Source: Tupaia tana (taxonomy: Eukaryota; Chordata; Mammalia; Scandentia; Tupaiidae). Taken from it: a stretch of DNA of 64,000 bases. Of the stretch, positions 32,699-43,365 are shown one piece after another. Position 1 is the first letter of the stretch; the number at the start of each line of letters is the position of its first letter. The position numbers and the translations under genes are program-made. Below the pieces are notes generated by a model, which was not told the DNA's origin, made no database searches, and was given only the letters and a program-made list of their open reading frames with translations. The stretch is from contig JAKSZU010000016.1 of assembly GCA_026018925.1 (NCBI GenBank), forward strand, positions 59,277,575 to 59,341,574, given 5' to 3'.

Positions 32699-32994
32699 CT
32701 TTTTTTTTTTTTTTTTTTGGTAGGGTATTGCTATGTCACTAATTGTCCTGCCTCGGTCTCCTGAGTAGTTGGGACTATAGATAGATATGTGCCACCATAC
32801 CTGGCTCTTTCAGAGTCTCACTATTTGTGCATACTATCTGTGAGTTTATGACCATAGGTACCCACCACTGCATACCTAGGCTTTTTAGGATGGGTCAGTA
32901 ATTATATCCGGACCTCGCATGTGGTCTCAGGCAGTCAAGTAGCAGTGTCTACCAGTGCACGCTATCATACCTAGACCAAACCTTTTGTTAATTT
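32699..32994 (-). mobile_element. Composite 7SL/tRNA-like SINE (longer copy)
   Basis: T-run, then GTAGGGTATTGCTATGTCAC, CTGCCTCGGTCTCCTGAGTAG and GTTGGGACTATAGATAG as antisense 7SL monomer text, then a second arm and the phrase ATATCCGGACCTCGCATGTGG matching the tRNA-like end of the 26900 copy. Confidence 0.65.
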
Positions 32995-33269
32995 TTAGAA
33001 CTCAAAAAAAAAATTGATTTCAACAGTTTTTGCCAATTCTTCTAATACCCTTATGGAAAGGCAAAATTTCATACTTCTCTGTTGGGCCATTTTTACTGAT
33101 AAGACACCAAAATAGTGAAACTTTTTATATCACTTGAAAATGGCCCTCCACCTACCTTCCTAGTAAGACAATTTATCAAGCATTTACTGAAACTTTATAA
33201 TGTGTGACTAAAGGGGTAACTATGACAAAGTGTTTGCCTTCAAGTAATGTGAGGAACTGAACAGTATCT

Positions 33270-33505
33270 GGGTCAGTTGTTGGCATAGCCGTAATGCAAC
33301 ATTCTGAGATGCTGTCCCATATGGAAAGGTCCTAGGGTTTTGTTCTGAGGCTTTCCTGTACATGCCAGCACACCCACATGCTCATGGGCCAAGGTGATAA
33401 GAGGCTTAGGCAGCAGGTGGGAGGAGGCAGATCACCGCATGGAGACCCTGTTTGGGGGTAATCTGGCTCTCTCTGTGTCTTTCATGGAAGAAACATATAA
33501 AGAAA
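33270..33505 (+). mobile_element. SINE class D
   Basis: GTTGGCATAGCCGTAATGCAAC, GAAAGGTCCTAGGGTTTTG and TTTCATGGAAGAAACATATAAAG. Confidence 0.7.
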
Positions 33506-33894
33506 GAAGGTCTAAAAGCAAAGCAAAACAAAACAACACTGAATTCCAAACAAAATTGTTAATAATTATGACAGTAGGGGAGGTGGGGTTGAGAAGCTAC
33601 AATTTTAATGAGCCCCAGATGGTTCTGATACTATTAGTTCACTTGGCAAAACATTGGCTTAGCTTTTCTTCAGCCTCTACACACTAACAGGGTATACTGT
33701 TAGGCAGCACAAATATGTTAGAGACTAGGCAGAAAACTGGGCAATAAGACAAAAACAAGTTACCACAACAGAAAAACAAAACATTAACTGCAAGATAGGA
33801 TGAAGAGGGCCTAAGGGAGTCTGACTTTGCCTGTGTGCACAGGCAATAGATCCTCGTACTAAATTTTATCAATGCTACAAAAAAGTTTTGAGAC

Positions 33895-34055
33895 TGTTCA
33901 GATGTTATCTTCTCAGAGAAGCTTTTCCTGATTTTTATCTAAAATGGTACCCCAATCTTTACCCTAAAACACGCTTTTTCCCTTTAGCTATTTAACCTAG
34001 TCTTTCAAAATATCTCTTAACTTGTGTTTCCTTATTACTAAACGAATTACTCTTT
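33895..34055 (+). mobile_element. L2 fragment
   Basis: CTCAGAGAAGCTTTTCCTGA and TAAAATGGTACCCCAATC follow L2 3' text (usually CTCAGAGAGGCCTTCCCTGA). Confidence 0.55.
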
Positions 34056-34892
34056 TCTAGTATGACATCTGCCATGAGGAAAGTGGCGGAGGAAATGGAA
34101 AACCTGCCCTGTCTAGGCTCTTGGTGTACTGTTGTGCGGACAAGCCAACAGCAAGGATACACGTCTTTCTTAATCTCTCCTCTTCAGGATAAAATTCCAA
34201 AAGGGAAACAACATGCTACACAGGTTGAAAAAAAACAAAAAACAATAGCTAATCACAGAGGCTCTCTGATCTACTTTCCAGTTGAGGATCAGAGAGGAGA
34301 TTGCTAAATAGGCTGTCCCTTGACAAGACAGTAGGGGCTGTATAATCAGCATAGCAAGGTTAGGAGAAAGGAGGGCATTAATTTAGTTGTCAAGAGTCCC
34401 CTGGCTCCCACACAGCATAAAAGATAAGCAGAATTTTCTGCATGCCCAATGGAAAAAGATAAAGAGGTTGAGAGTTCTGCTAGCAAAATTACTGGGAGAC
34501 GGGCATTTGCCCCAGAGAAGGTAAAGAATTTTAGAAGGTGAATTTTAGTAGAACTTAGAATTTTAGTAGGACTTCACAGGTCCAAGACTTAAGAAATATA
34601 ATAGCCAGACTTCACAGGGCCACAGTGAACTGAAGTAGGGGCAAGAGATCATGAGTCTACTGGCCACAGACCACAGCAGCACTTCTCAGCAGGAAAGGCA
34701 GTAACCAGATGAACAGCAGCAGCATCATTGTAGAGGCCACTGAGGACTCAAAAGAGCAGCAGAAGAACACAGGCAGCCATGTAACCTTTGTCCACATACA
34801 TCTATACGCCATCTGGGGAAGGAAAATGGTCCTCTTAGCAGGATATAGTAGTAGTAGTAAATAAAATAGTAGTTATAAAAATAATAATAGCT
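34056..34892. other. Unassigned intron sequence
   Basis: Holds an 81-codon chance-length frame (34062-34307) with no recognised similarity, and an imperfect local repeat GAATTTTAGTAG(A/G)ACTT near 34540-34575. No confident repeat call. Confidence 0.4.
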
Positions 34893-35348
34893 TTTTTTAA
34901 TGCCAGAGGGAGCATGTACATGAATAAGGAGAGAGACAGACAGAGAGAAAGCATCTCCCTATGGGTCAGGTCACATTATAATCCATTTTTTCTCTCTTTT
35001 TTTAAAAATTTTTTAAAATTTAACTTTACTTATTTATTTATTTTACTTTGACCAGAGAGGGAGAGAGTGAAAGAGAAAGAAAGAGAGAGAGAGAGAGACA
35101 GAGAGAGAGAGAAAGCAAGCTACCAGGTCCAGGACTCAAACCATAGTCAACCATGTGGGAATCCAGCGCTCTTAACCACCATGCCACCTGCTGGCCCCAT
35201 AATTCATTTTTCTCTAGCTGTCCATCCAGTCAGGATCCTGTTCACACATGTGCATGCCCGGCATGTTAGATATGTGGATTCTCAGTTGGACATGTGGGAG
35301 CTGGCTTCCTCTGCACAGTGTTTAAGTGCTATGCTATGGGACTGCCTA
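34893..35348 (-). mobile_element. tRNA-derived SINE, class L (old), split by class S
   Basis: Tail and body at 34893-34992, head part at 35198-35348 (CAGTTGGACATGTGGGAGCTG). Confidence 0.7.
34997..35197 (-). mobile_element. tRNA-derived SINE, class S
   Basis: Nested copy. ATAAT(C/T)CATTTTT occurs on both sides as TSD. Its purine tract is expanded (GAGA repeats 35064-35115). Confidence 0.87.
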
Positions 35349-35411
35349 GTTAACACACTTTTACAATACTACTTACGTGCCAAAAACTGTCCTACGCTTT
35401 TTTACATTTTA

Positions 35412-35484
35412 TTGGGTCACCAGGAAAGTCATGACGCATTTTTGCATAGAAAAGCATAGAAAAATATGTCATGACTTTCCCAAC
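35412..35484. mobile_element. Mariner-like mini-element (copy 1)
   Basis: Near-palindrome: left arm GGAAAGTCATGACGCATTTTT, right arm AAAAATATGTCATGACTTTCC, with a small loop of about 19 bases. TA precedes it. The right end is shorter than in copy 2. Confidence 0.75.
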
Positions 35485-35499
35485 TTAATATTAATTCAT

Positions 35500-35645
35500 T
35501 TAAACTTCAGAAGAACCATATGAGGTAAAAATCATTATTATCACCATTTTACAGGTAAAAGAAAATGAAGTAAACAGAGGTTATTATTTGATTCAAGGCA
35601 CCACAGTTAGTAAGTAGTAAAGCCAGGATTTGACAATCTAACAAC
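35500..35645 (+). mobile_element. MIR element
   Basis: CATTATTATCACCATTTTACAG, AGTTAGTAAGTAGTAAAGCC and AGGATTTGACAATCTAAC are the MIR core in order. Confidence 0.75.
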
Positions 35646-35701
35646 ATATATTTTAGAGAGAAAGAGATGTAGTAAATATATTATTTTAAATAAGTAAAAA
35701 T

Positions 35702-35785
35702 GGCAAACATTTTTAGCTAAAGAATCCAACCACTTTAGTAAAGGGCAAACATTTTTAACTAAAGAATCCAGCCATTGGAGCCAGC
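35702..35785. repeat. 42-bp tandem duplication
   Basis: Unit beginning GGCAAACATTTTTAGCTAAA at 35702 repeats at 35744, ending in AAAGAATCCA(A/G)CCA. A SINE head follows at once. Confidence 0.85.
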
Positions 35786-35865
35786 AAGTGGCATGGTGGT
35801 AAAGGTGCTGGACTCCCATATGGCCAACCATAGTTTGAGTCCTGGACCTTGCCAAACTTGAATTA
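35777..35865 (+). mobile_element. tRNA-derived SINE, 3'-truncated
   Basis: Only the tRNA-like head is present (GGAGCCAGCAAGTGGCATGG to GAGTCCTGGACCTTGCC); the CT body and tail are missing. Confidence 0.75.
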
Positions 35866-35892
35866 AAAAAATATTTTGGATTATCTAATAAA

Positions 35893-36029
35893 TTTTATTT
35901 ATTATTATTATTTTTAAAATTTGACCAGGGCAGGGAGAGTGAGAAAGCAAGCTGCCAGGTCTGAGACTCAAACTGTGGTCAGCCTTGTGGGAGTCCAGCA
36001 CCTTAACCACCATGCCACTTACTGGCCCC
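35893..36029 (-). mobile_element. tRNA-derived SINE, class S
   Basis: Short minus-strand copy, AAAATTTGACCAGGGCAGGG to CCACTTACTGGCCCC. Confidence 0.83.
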
Positions 36030-36065
36030 GGTAAATAATCCTTAAAAAAAAAAGAAGAAGAAATG

Positions 36066-36236
36066 GGATCAGCAAGTGGCATGGTGGTTAAAGTGCTGGA
36101 CACTCTCACATGGCCAACTAAGGTTCAAGTCCCAGACCTGGTGGCTTGCTTTCTCACTTTCCCTCTCTCTCTCTCTCTGTCTTTCTCTGGTCAAATTAAA
36201 ATAAATGAATGAATAAATAATTTTAAAAAGAAAAAG
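36066..36236 (+). mobile_element. tRNA-derived SINE, class S
   Basis: GGGATCAGCAAGTGGCATGG to GGTCAAATTAAAATAAATGAATG. Confidence 0.86.
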
Positions 36237-36256
36237 AAAAATAATTCAACCATTCG

Positions 36257-36520
36257 GGCCAGCAGAAGATGGTATGGAGGTTAAGGTGGCTGGACCCCAC
36301 ATGGCTAACTACGCTGTTCAAGTTCCAGACCCAACGGATTGAAAACAATTCCAGGCACATGTCCACACATGTCCAAAGTCCTGAGAAAAGAATGGAGAAG
36401 GGACTGCAGTGTGGCCATCCATAGAAAATAATTTCTCACTTTTCCTCTCTCTGTCTCTTTCCAGCAAGCAGATGAGCCCTATGGCAAAAAACTTAAAAAA
36501 TGAATGACTGAATGAATGAA
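36257..36520 (+). mobile_element. tRNA-derived SINE, class L (old subtype)
   Basis: GGGCCAGCAGAAGATGGTATGG to GAGCCCTATGGCAAAAAAC; the tail is a TGAA repeat. Confidence 0.78.
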
Positions 36521-37095
36521 TGAATGACTCCAACTATGCCTCTAGATCCATGATAAGATAAAGAAATGGGAGATACTCATAAACTGTTCAGAACTTAAAT
36601 GTAGGTACTGATCTATCAAATAATTCTTATCGAACAAAACTGATACACTGGGAAATTGAGTTATAACATAAACTTTAAAATGTTTCATGAACACAGAGGA
36701 TACATCAGTCCCCACAGGTGATAAGTTCAGGCAATATAAAAGACTTCAGAAGAAACTGAAGATGTCATATCTTTTAAAGGATCATATTTAAATCCTATGA
36801 GTGAAATGTTTCAGAGAATTTCAGTAGGGTACTGCAACCTAAAACAATCAAAAAGTAAATAATAAAAAACAGACAAAATACTTAGTATAATAATTTTCAA
36901 GACACTGGACATCAAGCAGTGAAGAACAGGGATTGCTGAAAAAAGGGAAACAAACAAGGTGTGTCTATGTTTGCCCCAGTCTACTGGACCCAAGAAGAGT
37001 CTGGGGGTGCTGAGTTGAGGAACTGACAGTCAAAGAAAATAGAAATGGTTAGAATTTTCAGAACAGAGGAGAGAGCAATATAGAAGAAGGAACCA
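36521..37095. other. Unassigned intron sequence, perhaps old L1
   Basis: A-rich plus strand with L1-like composition; no named phrase is certain. Confidence 0.35.
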
Positions 37096-37262
37096 AGCCA
37101 GGCACATGTGTGTTCATACCCAAAATCCCAAGAGAATGGAGGAGAAAGGATTACAGCATGGCCATGGCCCCTGGGGAGTGATTCCTCACTTTCCCTCTCT
37201 GTCTCCCTCTGTCTCTCTGCACTCTGGAGAGTGCATGTGCCCTATGGCAAAAACCTGAAGAA
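37096..37262 (+). mobile_element. tRNA-derived SINE, class L, 5'-truncated
   Basis: Begins in the body at CCAGGCACATGTGTGTTC and runs to GCCCTATGGCAAAAACCTG. The tRNA head is absent. Confidence 0.82.
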
Positions 37263-37768
37263 AACAAAAAGAAGTTATTCTATGTATGATGAAATATAGT
37301 ATCCAACTATAGACACGGAAAATATAAACCCAGATCAAACTTTGAAAGATAAAAATTATATCTGAGTTAAAAAATACACTGGATGGGATTATCTAAAAAA
37401 TAAAGCAAACATTAAGAAATAAAATCATCCAAAATGCTATATACAAAGAAAAGATAATTTAAAAAATAAAAAGAGGATTTTACAGTTTTTGGTTCAGCAT
37501 GTAAGAAGTTAGAAGTCATCAATCACCATGTTCTCTTAACAAAAAATAAAAATAAACAGTATTTCTTGGGTCCATAAACAAGTGAGGTCACAAGGCAAAC
37601 TGCTGCCCCCAAAATTGGAGAGACAGGCAAATACAGTAAATCACAACTTACTGCAGCAAAACCTCGACAAAAAGCAATACCTGGTTAGGAAAACATGGAA
37701 CTGTAATTAACCATCTGTTGGAGGCTCAGCTGGATAAGTCTATGAGTTCAAAACCCTACAAGAATTTT

Positions 37769-38028
37769 CTTTTTTTTTTGGGGGGGGGGGGGTAGGTTTT
37801 TGCTATAGGGCACATGCACTCGTCAGAAAGACAGAGAGATAGAAAGCGAGAAATCACCCCCCAGGGGGGATGACCATGCTGCAAACCTTTCTCCTCTATT
37901 CTCCTCTCAGGATCTTGGGGACACACGCACACGCGCATGGCATGAATTTAAGCCACTGGGTCTGGGACTCCAGCCACAGTCGACTACATGGGAGTTCAGC
38001 AACATAGCCATTACGCTAACTGCTGGTC
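37769..38028 (-). mobile_element. tRNA-derived SINE, class L
   Basis: Fairly young copy. Its tail end reads as a T-run followed by a 13-base G-run on plus. Confidence 0.88.
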
Positions 38029-38072
38029 CCTCAACAGGAATGTTCAAAGTCTTACTTTTAAGTTTTATGTAG

Positions 38073-38259
38073 GGGCTGGCAGATGGCGTGGAGGTTAAGA
38101 ATGCTGGACTCCCACATTGCCAACCATGGTTCAAGTCCCAGACCTGGTGACTTGTTTTCTTGCTTTCTCACTTTCTTGCTCTCTCGCCCTGCCCCCTCTC
38201 TGGTCAAATTAAAAACAAATAAATAAATAAAGTTAAATCAAATAATTATTATTTTTTTA
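38073..38259 (+). mobile_element. tRNA-derived SINE, class S
   Basis: TSD AAGTTTTAT(G/C)TAG at 38060-38072 and 38260-38272. Confidence 0.9.
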
Positions 38260-38882
38260 AAGTTTTATCTAGTCAAGTGTTACCGTGTTCTCACAGTGAA
38301 TATTTGAGAAAAATTCTCTAAACTCTGGCAGGGGGAGGGCAAAAGTGACTAAGAAATACAGTGGAAAAGTATTCTCTTCTTTTAACAAGGCTTGTGCTGA
38401 AAAGAAACTATTTTAGCAGGCCCTATGTTATTGGAGTTTTATCAATCTAACTAACTTAGAAGGAGGAAAATACCCAATGCCAACTTCCTACATCCATACC
38501 ATCCTACCAAAGTGGGGGTGAGAGACCTGAGAGGTGTGAAGTTAGACAACAGGCTCACTAGAAGACTGAGACCTAATTCTGTAACAACAGATACTTTCCC
38601 ACATCCTTACCATCACATTGCTAAAGGGCTATTTACAGGAGTTCCTTTCATTCAGTACATCATGTCTGGCTTTCAACAAAATATTGCAAGGCATGCTAAA
38701 AGGCAAAAATCAATTTGAAGAAACAAGGCACATATTTTTAACCCCTATTTGTAAAGGTTGAAGATTTAATGGGCTTCTTTTATATTAACAGGTAGAGTAG
38801 CAGTATATCTGGGTCAATATACAAGCACAAAGAGTGAAATACTTACCTAAGAATATAGATGATTAAAAATCAGTTGTAGGAG

Positions 38883-39149
38883 GACCAGCAGATGATGTAA
38901 TGTTTACATTGCTGGACGCCCACATGGTGAACCGTGGTTCGCATCCTGGACCCGGTGGCTTAAACTCACATTGGGAGCATGTGTGTGTGTGCCCTAGAAC
39001 CCAAGAGGAGAATGGAGGAGAAGGGACTGCAGCATGGTCATCCTCCCTGGACGGGGGTGATTTCTTGCTTTCTGTCTGTCTGTTTCTCTCTGTCTCTCTA
39101 GTGAGCACACGTTCCCTATAGCAAAAATCTCTCTCTAAAAGTGAAAATA
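38883..39149 (+). mobile_element. tRNA-derived SINE, class L
   Basis: First of two copies at one target: AAAATCAGTT(G/A)TAGGAG stands at about 38866 and 39150. Confidence 0.89.
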
Positions 39150-39166
39150 AAAATCAGTTATAGGAG

Positions 39167-39352
39167 GCCAGCAGGTGATGTGGTTGAGGCACTGGACTCC
39201 TACATGGCAACAGTGGCTTGAGTTCCGGACCTGGCGGCTTGGTTTCTCACTTCCCTCTCTTTCTCTGTCTCAAGTAAGCAAATGTGCCCTATAGCAAATT
39301 TAAAAATGATAATAAATAAAATTAAATTAATTCTTTTTAAAATTTTAAAAAG
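39167..39352 (+). mobile_element. tRNA-derived SINE, class M
   Basis: Second copy at the same target, followed by a third AAAATCAGTTATAG at about 39357. Tail GCCCTATAGCAAATTTAAAAATG. Confidence 0.88.
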
Positions 39353-39370
39353 AAAAAAATCAGTTATAGT

Positions 39371-39725
39371 GTATTATCTGGAAAGAACAATTAACTTTGA
39401 CAATAGTAGCCAGAACTATAATTTTCTTTGAATCAATAAAAGCAACCTAGAACCACTGTAATGATGATACCTAATACTTTATAAAAAATCAATAACCGAA
39501 AGCTAGGTATAGGAAGGCAGCTGTTCGTTTGAGATCATCTACATAAGGAATCAATATCTACTATACAAGTTCTATACTTTGAAAAAAAAAAAATCAAGAT
39601 GATAATCCTTCGTAGAAGTAGGGCAAGGGAAGCAAGTATACTGCCTTCTCTTTTTTATAGGTGGATATATTACTTTGATGAATGGAAAAAGACAAAAAAA
39701 AATTAACTATTGTCAACTCTTTTTT
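39371..39725. other. Unassigned intron sequence
   Basis: No repeat or gene recognised. Confidence 0.45.
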
Positions 39726-39727
39726 TG

Positions 39728-39904
39728 TTAAAGAATTATTTTATTTAGCTTTATTTATTTATTTTTAATTTCACCAGAGGGAAACAGAGAGAGAGAGAGA
39801 GAGAGAGAGAAAGTGAAAAACCAAGTCACCAGGTCCGGGACTTGAACCATGGTTGGCCACGTGGGAGTCCAGCACCCTTAACCACCACGCCATCTGCCAG
39901 CCCC
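39728..39904 (-). mobile_element. tRNA-derived SINE, class S
   Basis: Flanks (T/C)CAACTCTT(T/C)TT as TSD. GA tract expanded at 39786-39811. Confidence 0.87.
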
Positions 39905-39966
39905 AGCCAACTCTTCTTTATGTAGAAACACTATGTAAATTTAAAAGTTTTGGTTGTTTTTTGTTT

Positions 39967-40085
39967 TTTTTTTTTTTTTTTTTTAGGCTTTTGAATAAGC
40001 TCACCAGAGAGCTACAGAGAGAAACAAAGAGAGGGAAAGTGAGAAATCACCCCCAGGGGATTTTGAGCATGCACATACACGCACG

Positions 40086-40127
<42 letters not shown>

Positions 40128-40216
40128 GAGATTTTCAAGTTGCCAGGTCCAGGACTGGAACCACGGTGGGCCATGAGGGAATCCAGAGCCTTAACTAACC
40201 ATGCTACCTGCTGGCT
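39967..40216 (-). mobile_element. tRNA-derived SINE, class L, with CA expansion and body deletion
   Basis: The hairpin and GAGAATGGAGGAG stretch are shortened and a CA tract (40090-40125) sits at the CGCACACGCGC site. Confidence 0.83.
40090..40125. repeat. CA microsatellite in a SINE
   Basis: About 18 CA units. Confidence 0.93.
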
Positions 40217-40355
40217 CAGTAATTTCCATTTTTCTATCTTCATTCAAGGTATATAATTCATCAAGTCAGGTTATCAGATCAAGTCAGGGTTCCCTAGTTG
40301 TCACTTCATAAGAAAGGAAGCAAGATGCTAAAAATCACTGTTTTAAGTGCTTGAG

Positions 40356-40500
40356 GGGGCTGGCAGATGACATGGTGGTTAAAGGCACTGGACACCCACA
40401 TGGCCAACTGCGGTTCGAGCCCTGGACCTGGCAGCTTGCTCTGTCTCTCTCTCTGGTAAAAATTGAAATATAATGATAATAAATAATTCTTTTAAAAAAA
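40356..40500 (+). mobile_element. tRNA-derived SINE, class S/M
   Basis: GGGGGCTGGCAGATGACATGG to CTCTGGTAAAAATTGAAATATAATG; CT body short. Confidence 0.84.
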
Positions 40501-40619
40501 AGTATTTGAATCTAGGAAACTTCTTACATAAAACAGGCTTCCAAATTTTAGAGATTCTCTAACCTTTACATAAAACAAGGGAGATGTATCTATCAGGAGA
40601 CAAAAGAAGCACCACATGT

Positions 40620-40770
40620 AGTTAATGCCATGGATAACCAAGGCATGAATTCTAATTCTGGTCTTGCCATCTAAATTTAAGCAAACTGTTTTTTTTCTGT
40701 GACTCATTGTTCTTATGCAAAAAATAAAGGGATTGGGTTAGATAATGCCTTCATTTTTCTCTACCAATGT
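40620..40770 (-). mobile_element. MIR-like fragment
   Basis: GAATTCTAATTCTGGTCTTGCC and the TTCTGTGACTCATTG, AAAATAAAGGGATTGG phrases follow MIR text (usually CTGGCTCTGCCA..., AAAATGGGGATAAT). The strand is uncertain. Confidence 0.5.
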
Positions 40771-40802
40771 GGTAGACGCACTTCTTGATGTTAAACTTAA
40801 TC

Positions 40803-40843
40803 CACACACACACACACACACACACAAAAAAAAAAAAAAACCT
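40803..40843. repeat. CA microsatellite with A-run
   Basis: About 12 CA units then 15 A. Confidence 0.92.
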
Positions 40844-41131
40844 TAATCCACACAAAAAGCAACTATCTTTATGAACAAAAACACCTAGAAATTAGAAATC
40901 AGAAACCACTAAAATGGAATAATGGACATTAAGGCCTGAGGTCAGTCAAAAGGCCTTTTATTGCCTGTAAGTTACTGGGTTTGCATCTATCAGACAAATA
41001 AAAAGGACCACAATATATAAATGAACAAATGAATTAAATAAATGAAAGAGTCTAAAATAACCTGGTAGATAATTAACAACAACAAACTTCATCAATGAAG
41101 CTCTGTTTCAGAAAAAGCCTGCAATTTATAT

Positions 41132-41137
<6 letters not shown>

Positions 41138-41172
<35 letters not shown>

Positions 41173-41190
41173 ATACATATACAAGCACAT
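41138..41190. repeat. CA-rich microsatellite
   Basis: About 15 CA units followed by ATAC/ACAT variants, roughly 80 bases downstream of the TPST1 donor in gene orientation. Confidence 0.92.
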
Positions 41191-41269
41191 ACACACATAC
41201 ATGCATAATCTTTACATATCTTTTATTAGCTGAATATAAGTCAAAATTTAAAACATAACTTCTACTTAC

Positions 41270-42215
41270 TTTGACAGAGATACTCCCCCAGCTTTCCCAA
41301 TCATCTCTTCATGGTGCAATACTGAGTGGTTCCATGGAATATGGAGGAACTTTAAGAGTGTTCTCATCCAGCGTTCAGGATGTAAGACAAGTTGCTCATA
41401 GTGAACTAACATGCATTTCTTGTAACCAACCTCCATACACTGGTTATACATAGTCTCTATGGCACGATTCCACTTGGTCAAACAGTCTCTATAGCTGTTT
41501 AGGTCAAACCCAGCTATAGTAACCTTTCGAGAAATCATTGAATGTACTGATGCCCGGCCATCTCGAACCATAAGGAGGAATTTGGCATTGGGGAATAACC
41601 TAGCAAGGTAAGTTAAGGATTTCAGGGCAAAGGGATCTTTATTACATAAATAAGGGGCTGGCTCTCCATGCTTAACAATAATTTCTAGTAAGAAGGCTTG
41701 CATGGCAGAATCCAGCACATCATCAGTGACACCAGCCTCATCCAAGCGGATTTTCTCTTTACTCGACCGTGACCACATCTGCTTCAGGGCCAGGATTCGG
41801 GGAATGACCCTGGTTTCCTCTCCACAGCGAATGTCAGGGTGTGCATCTAGCATGGCCCTCATGAGTGTGGTTCCACTGCGAGGCACACCTCCAATAAATA
41901 TTAAAGGCATATCTTTGTGATAGGCAAAGGTTCTGTTGGCTTTGATGTCTAGGCCGGTTCGCACAGTGGTCTTTGTACTCTCCAATTTTATTGGCTGACT
42001 ACGTTCCTCTATTCGGTGATGGCATTCCATGGCATGCTGGCCCAAGTAAAATACAGTCACAGAACTAATCACCAGACAGGCCAATAATAAGTTCTGCTTC
42101 AGTTTTCCAACCATCTTGATGTGGTTATCTTGTTATTAAATTGATATTTTGCTTAAAATGATTTTCGGAAAATGTTCAGGCCATGGAGATTCTACTTCAG
42201 AAAGATGATCAACAT
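41270..42215 (-). CDS. TPST1: TPST1 first coding exon (catalytic core)
   Basis: Tyrosylprotein sulfotransferase 1 moves sulfate from PAPS to tyrosines of secreted and membrane proteins in the trans-Golgi. The start codon is at 42112-42114, and 281 codons plus two bases run to the GTAAGT donor at 41264-41269. About 100 bases of 5' UTR follow a CTTACTAG acceptor (inferred exon edge 42215). Visible features: a short cytosolic start, one signal-anchor helix at about residues 9-25 (type II membrane protein), a stem, the 5'-phosphosulfate loop RSGTT at 79-83, the putative catalytic base Glu100 in CGEETR, NKDP at 158-161, and the 3'-phosphate motif RDGRASVHS from Arg184 with Ser192. Cysteines at 97, 157, 226 and 234 fit the family's disulfide pairs. 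N-glycosylation sequons are at Asn60 (NRT) and Asn262 (NHS). No stop or frameshift is seen. Identity is near certain; the 5' UTR edge is less so. Confidence 0.97.
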
Positions 42216-42889
42216 CTAGTAAGAAAAGGAAAAAGCTATTATATCATCACATTAAGATTATTTACAAGTTAGTCACCAGTTACCACCATTGTATTTGAAG
42301 CAGAAAGAAGTTGAAGCAATCTTGGATGCTTTCATGCTCTTGGAACACAGTATACACAAATGTGAATAAAAAAAAAACCAACCTTTATAATCAGAAACTG
42401 TTTTTCTTAATGTAACATTTTTGAAGCTATGTACATGTCATAGAATGAAAAATAAATAAAGCTGTTTCTGTCAGTGAATTGAGCAAATATGCAACATACC
42501 CAAGCATGTTTGGAGCCCCAAAAAAGGCTGATCTCTAGTGTTCAGATTTGCTTCATCCCCAAGCAACTGTCATCTCCACATTCTACTATACAGAAAAATT
42601 ACAACAGAAATATAAAATAAAACTTACAAATCTTTAACAGATTCAGTTTATTCATCCCACAATTGATTTAGGTACTACAGACCGAAACTTAGGCTTGACT
42701 GAGAACAAACATCAAAAACGAGAGCAGTACAGTACTTCCACACTTGAAAAAGTCTGGTCAGAGAGATATGCAAACAATGACAATAACGTGTAATTAGTGC
42801 TTCAGTAGAAATATGCAAAGGGAGCATAATGAAAAGGAGTATTCGAGTCTGCCTGAGGAAGCTATAAACATTTTATTAGAAAACAGGAA
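42216..42889. other. Intron just upstream of the first TPST1 coding exon
   Basis: Pyrimidine-rich (minus strand) acceptor tract at 42216-42245. The rest is AT-rich with no repeat I can name. No promoter-like CpG-rich sequence is seen, which fits an upstream non-coding exon elsewhere. Confidence 0.5.
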
Positions 42890-43030
42890 GGGATCAGGAG
42901 ATGGTACAATGGTTACGTCTCTGGACTCCCATGTAGTTGACCTGGCAGCTGAAATCTATGCTGGGTATGCCTGTGTGCATGCCCAAGATCCTGAGAGAAC
43001 AGAGGAAAAGGGACTGCGGTGTGGCCCTAG
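42890..43030 (+). mobile_element. tRNA-derived SINE, class L, 3'-truncated and internally deleted
   Basis: Head GGGATCAGGAGATGGTACAATGG, body to GGGACTGCGGTGTGGCCC, then stops. The B-box region is also partly missing (GTTGACCTGGCAGCTG). Confidence 0.78.
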
Positions 43031-43083
43031 TATATAAGCAAAATGGCAAAACAGAACATAGCATAATCAGGTGACAGGAAGTA

Positions 43084-43160
43084 CTGGGTTGTCAGGAAAG
43101 TCATGACACATTTTTGCATATAAAAGCATAGAAAAATACATCATGACTTTCCCAACAACC
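43084..43160. mobile_element. Mariner-like mini-element (copy 2, most complete)
   Basis: 77 bp with TA on both sides (43082-43083 and 43161-43162). Terminal inverted repeats: GGTTGTCAGGAAAGTCATGA on the left and, reversed, GGTTGTTGGGAAAGTCATGA on the right. Confidence 0.82.
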
Positions 43161-43365
43161 TAGTTCAGGAGAGCTGACATATAGAATGTAAAGAAAACTA
43201 TGTATGTATGTGTCTGTGATCTAACTCACAGAAGGACAGATAAGATTTGGATACAAAAAGCATCCTAAGCTGTGTGTACTCTATGACCAAAGACATAGAT
43301 ATGGAAAAAGCAGGGCCATGTATGTTTTTTGTTTGTTTGTTTTTTGTTTTTTGGGGGGTTTTTTT

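Larger units (their letters stand above)
37470..38760 (+). mobile_element. Probable old L1 5' region, split by SINEs
   Basis: GACAAAAAGCAATACCTGG, TTAGGAAAACATGGAACTG, and beyond the SINEs GTACATCATGTCTGGCTTTC and GCAAGGCATGCTAAAAGGC are phrases of old mammalian L1 5' regions. Coding capacity is gone. Confidence 0.5.

Noticed and set aside
34062..34307. 81-codon plus-strand frame
   Set aside because: No signal, motif or splice context; length is within chance for this base composition.
41702..41920. Plus-strand frame of 72 codons inside TPST1
   Set aside because: Antisense shadow of a conserved coding exon.
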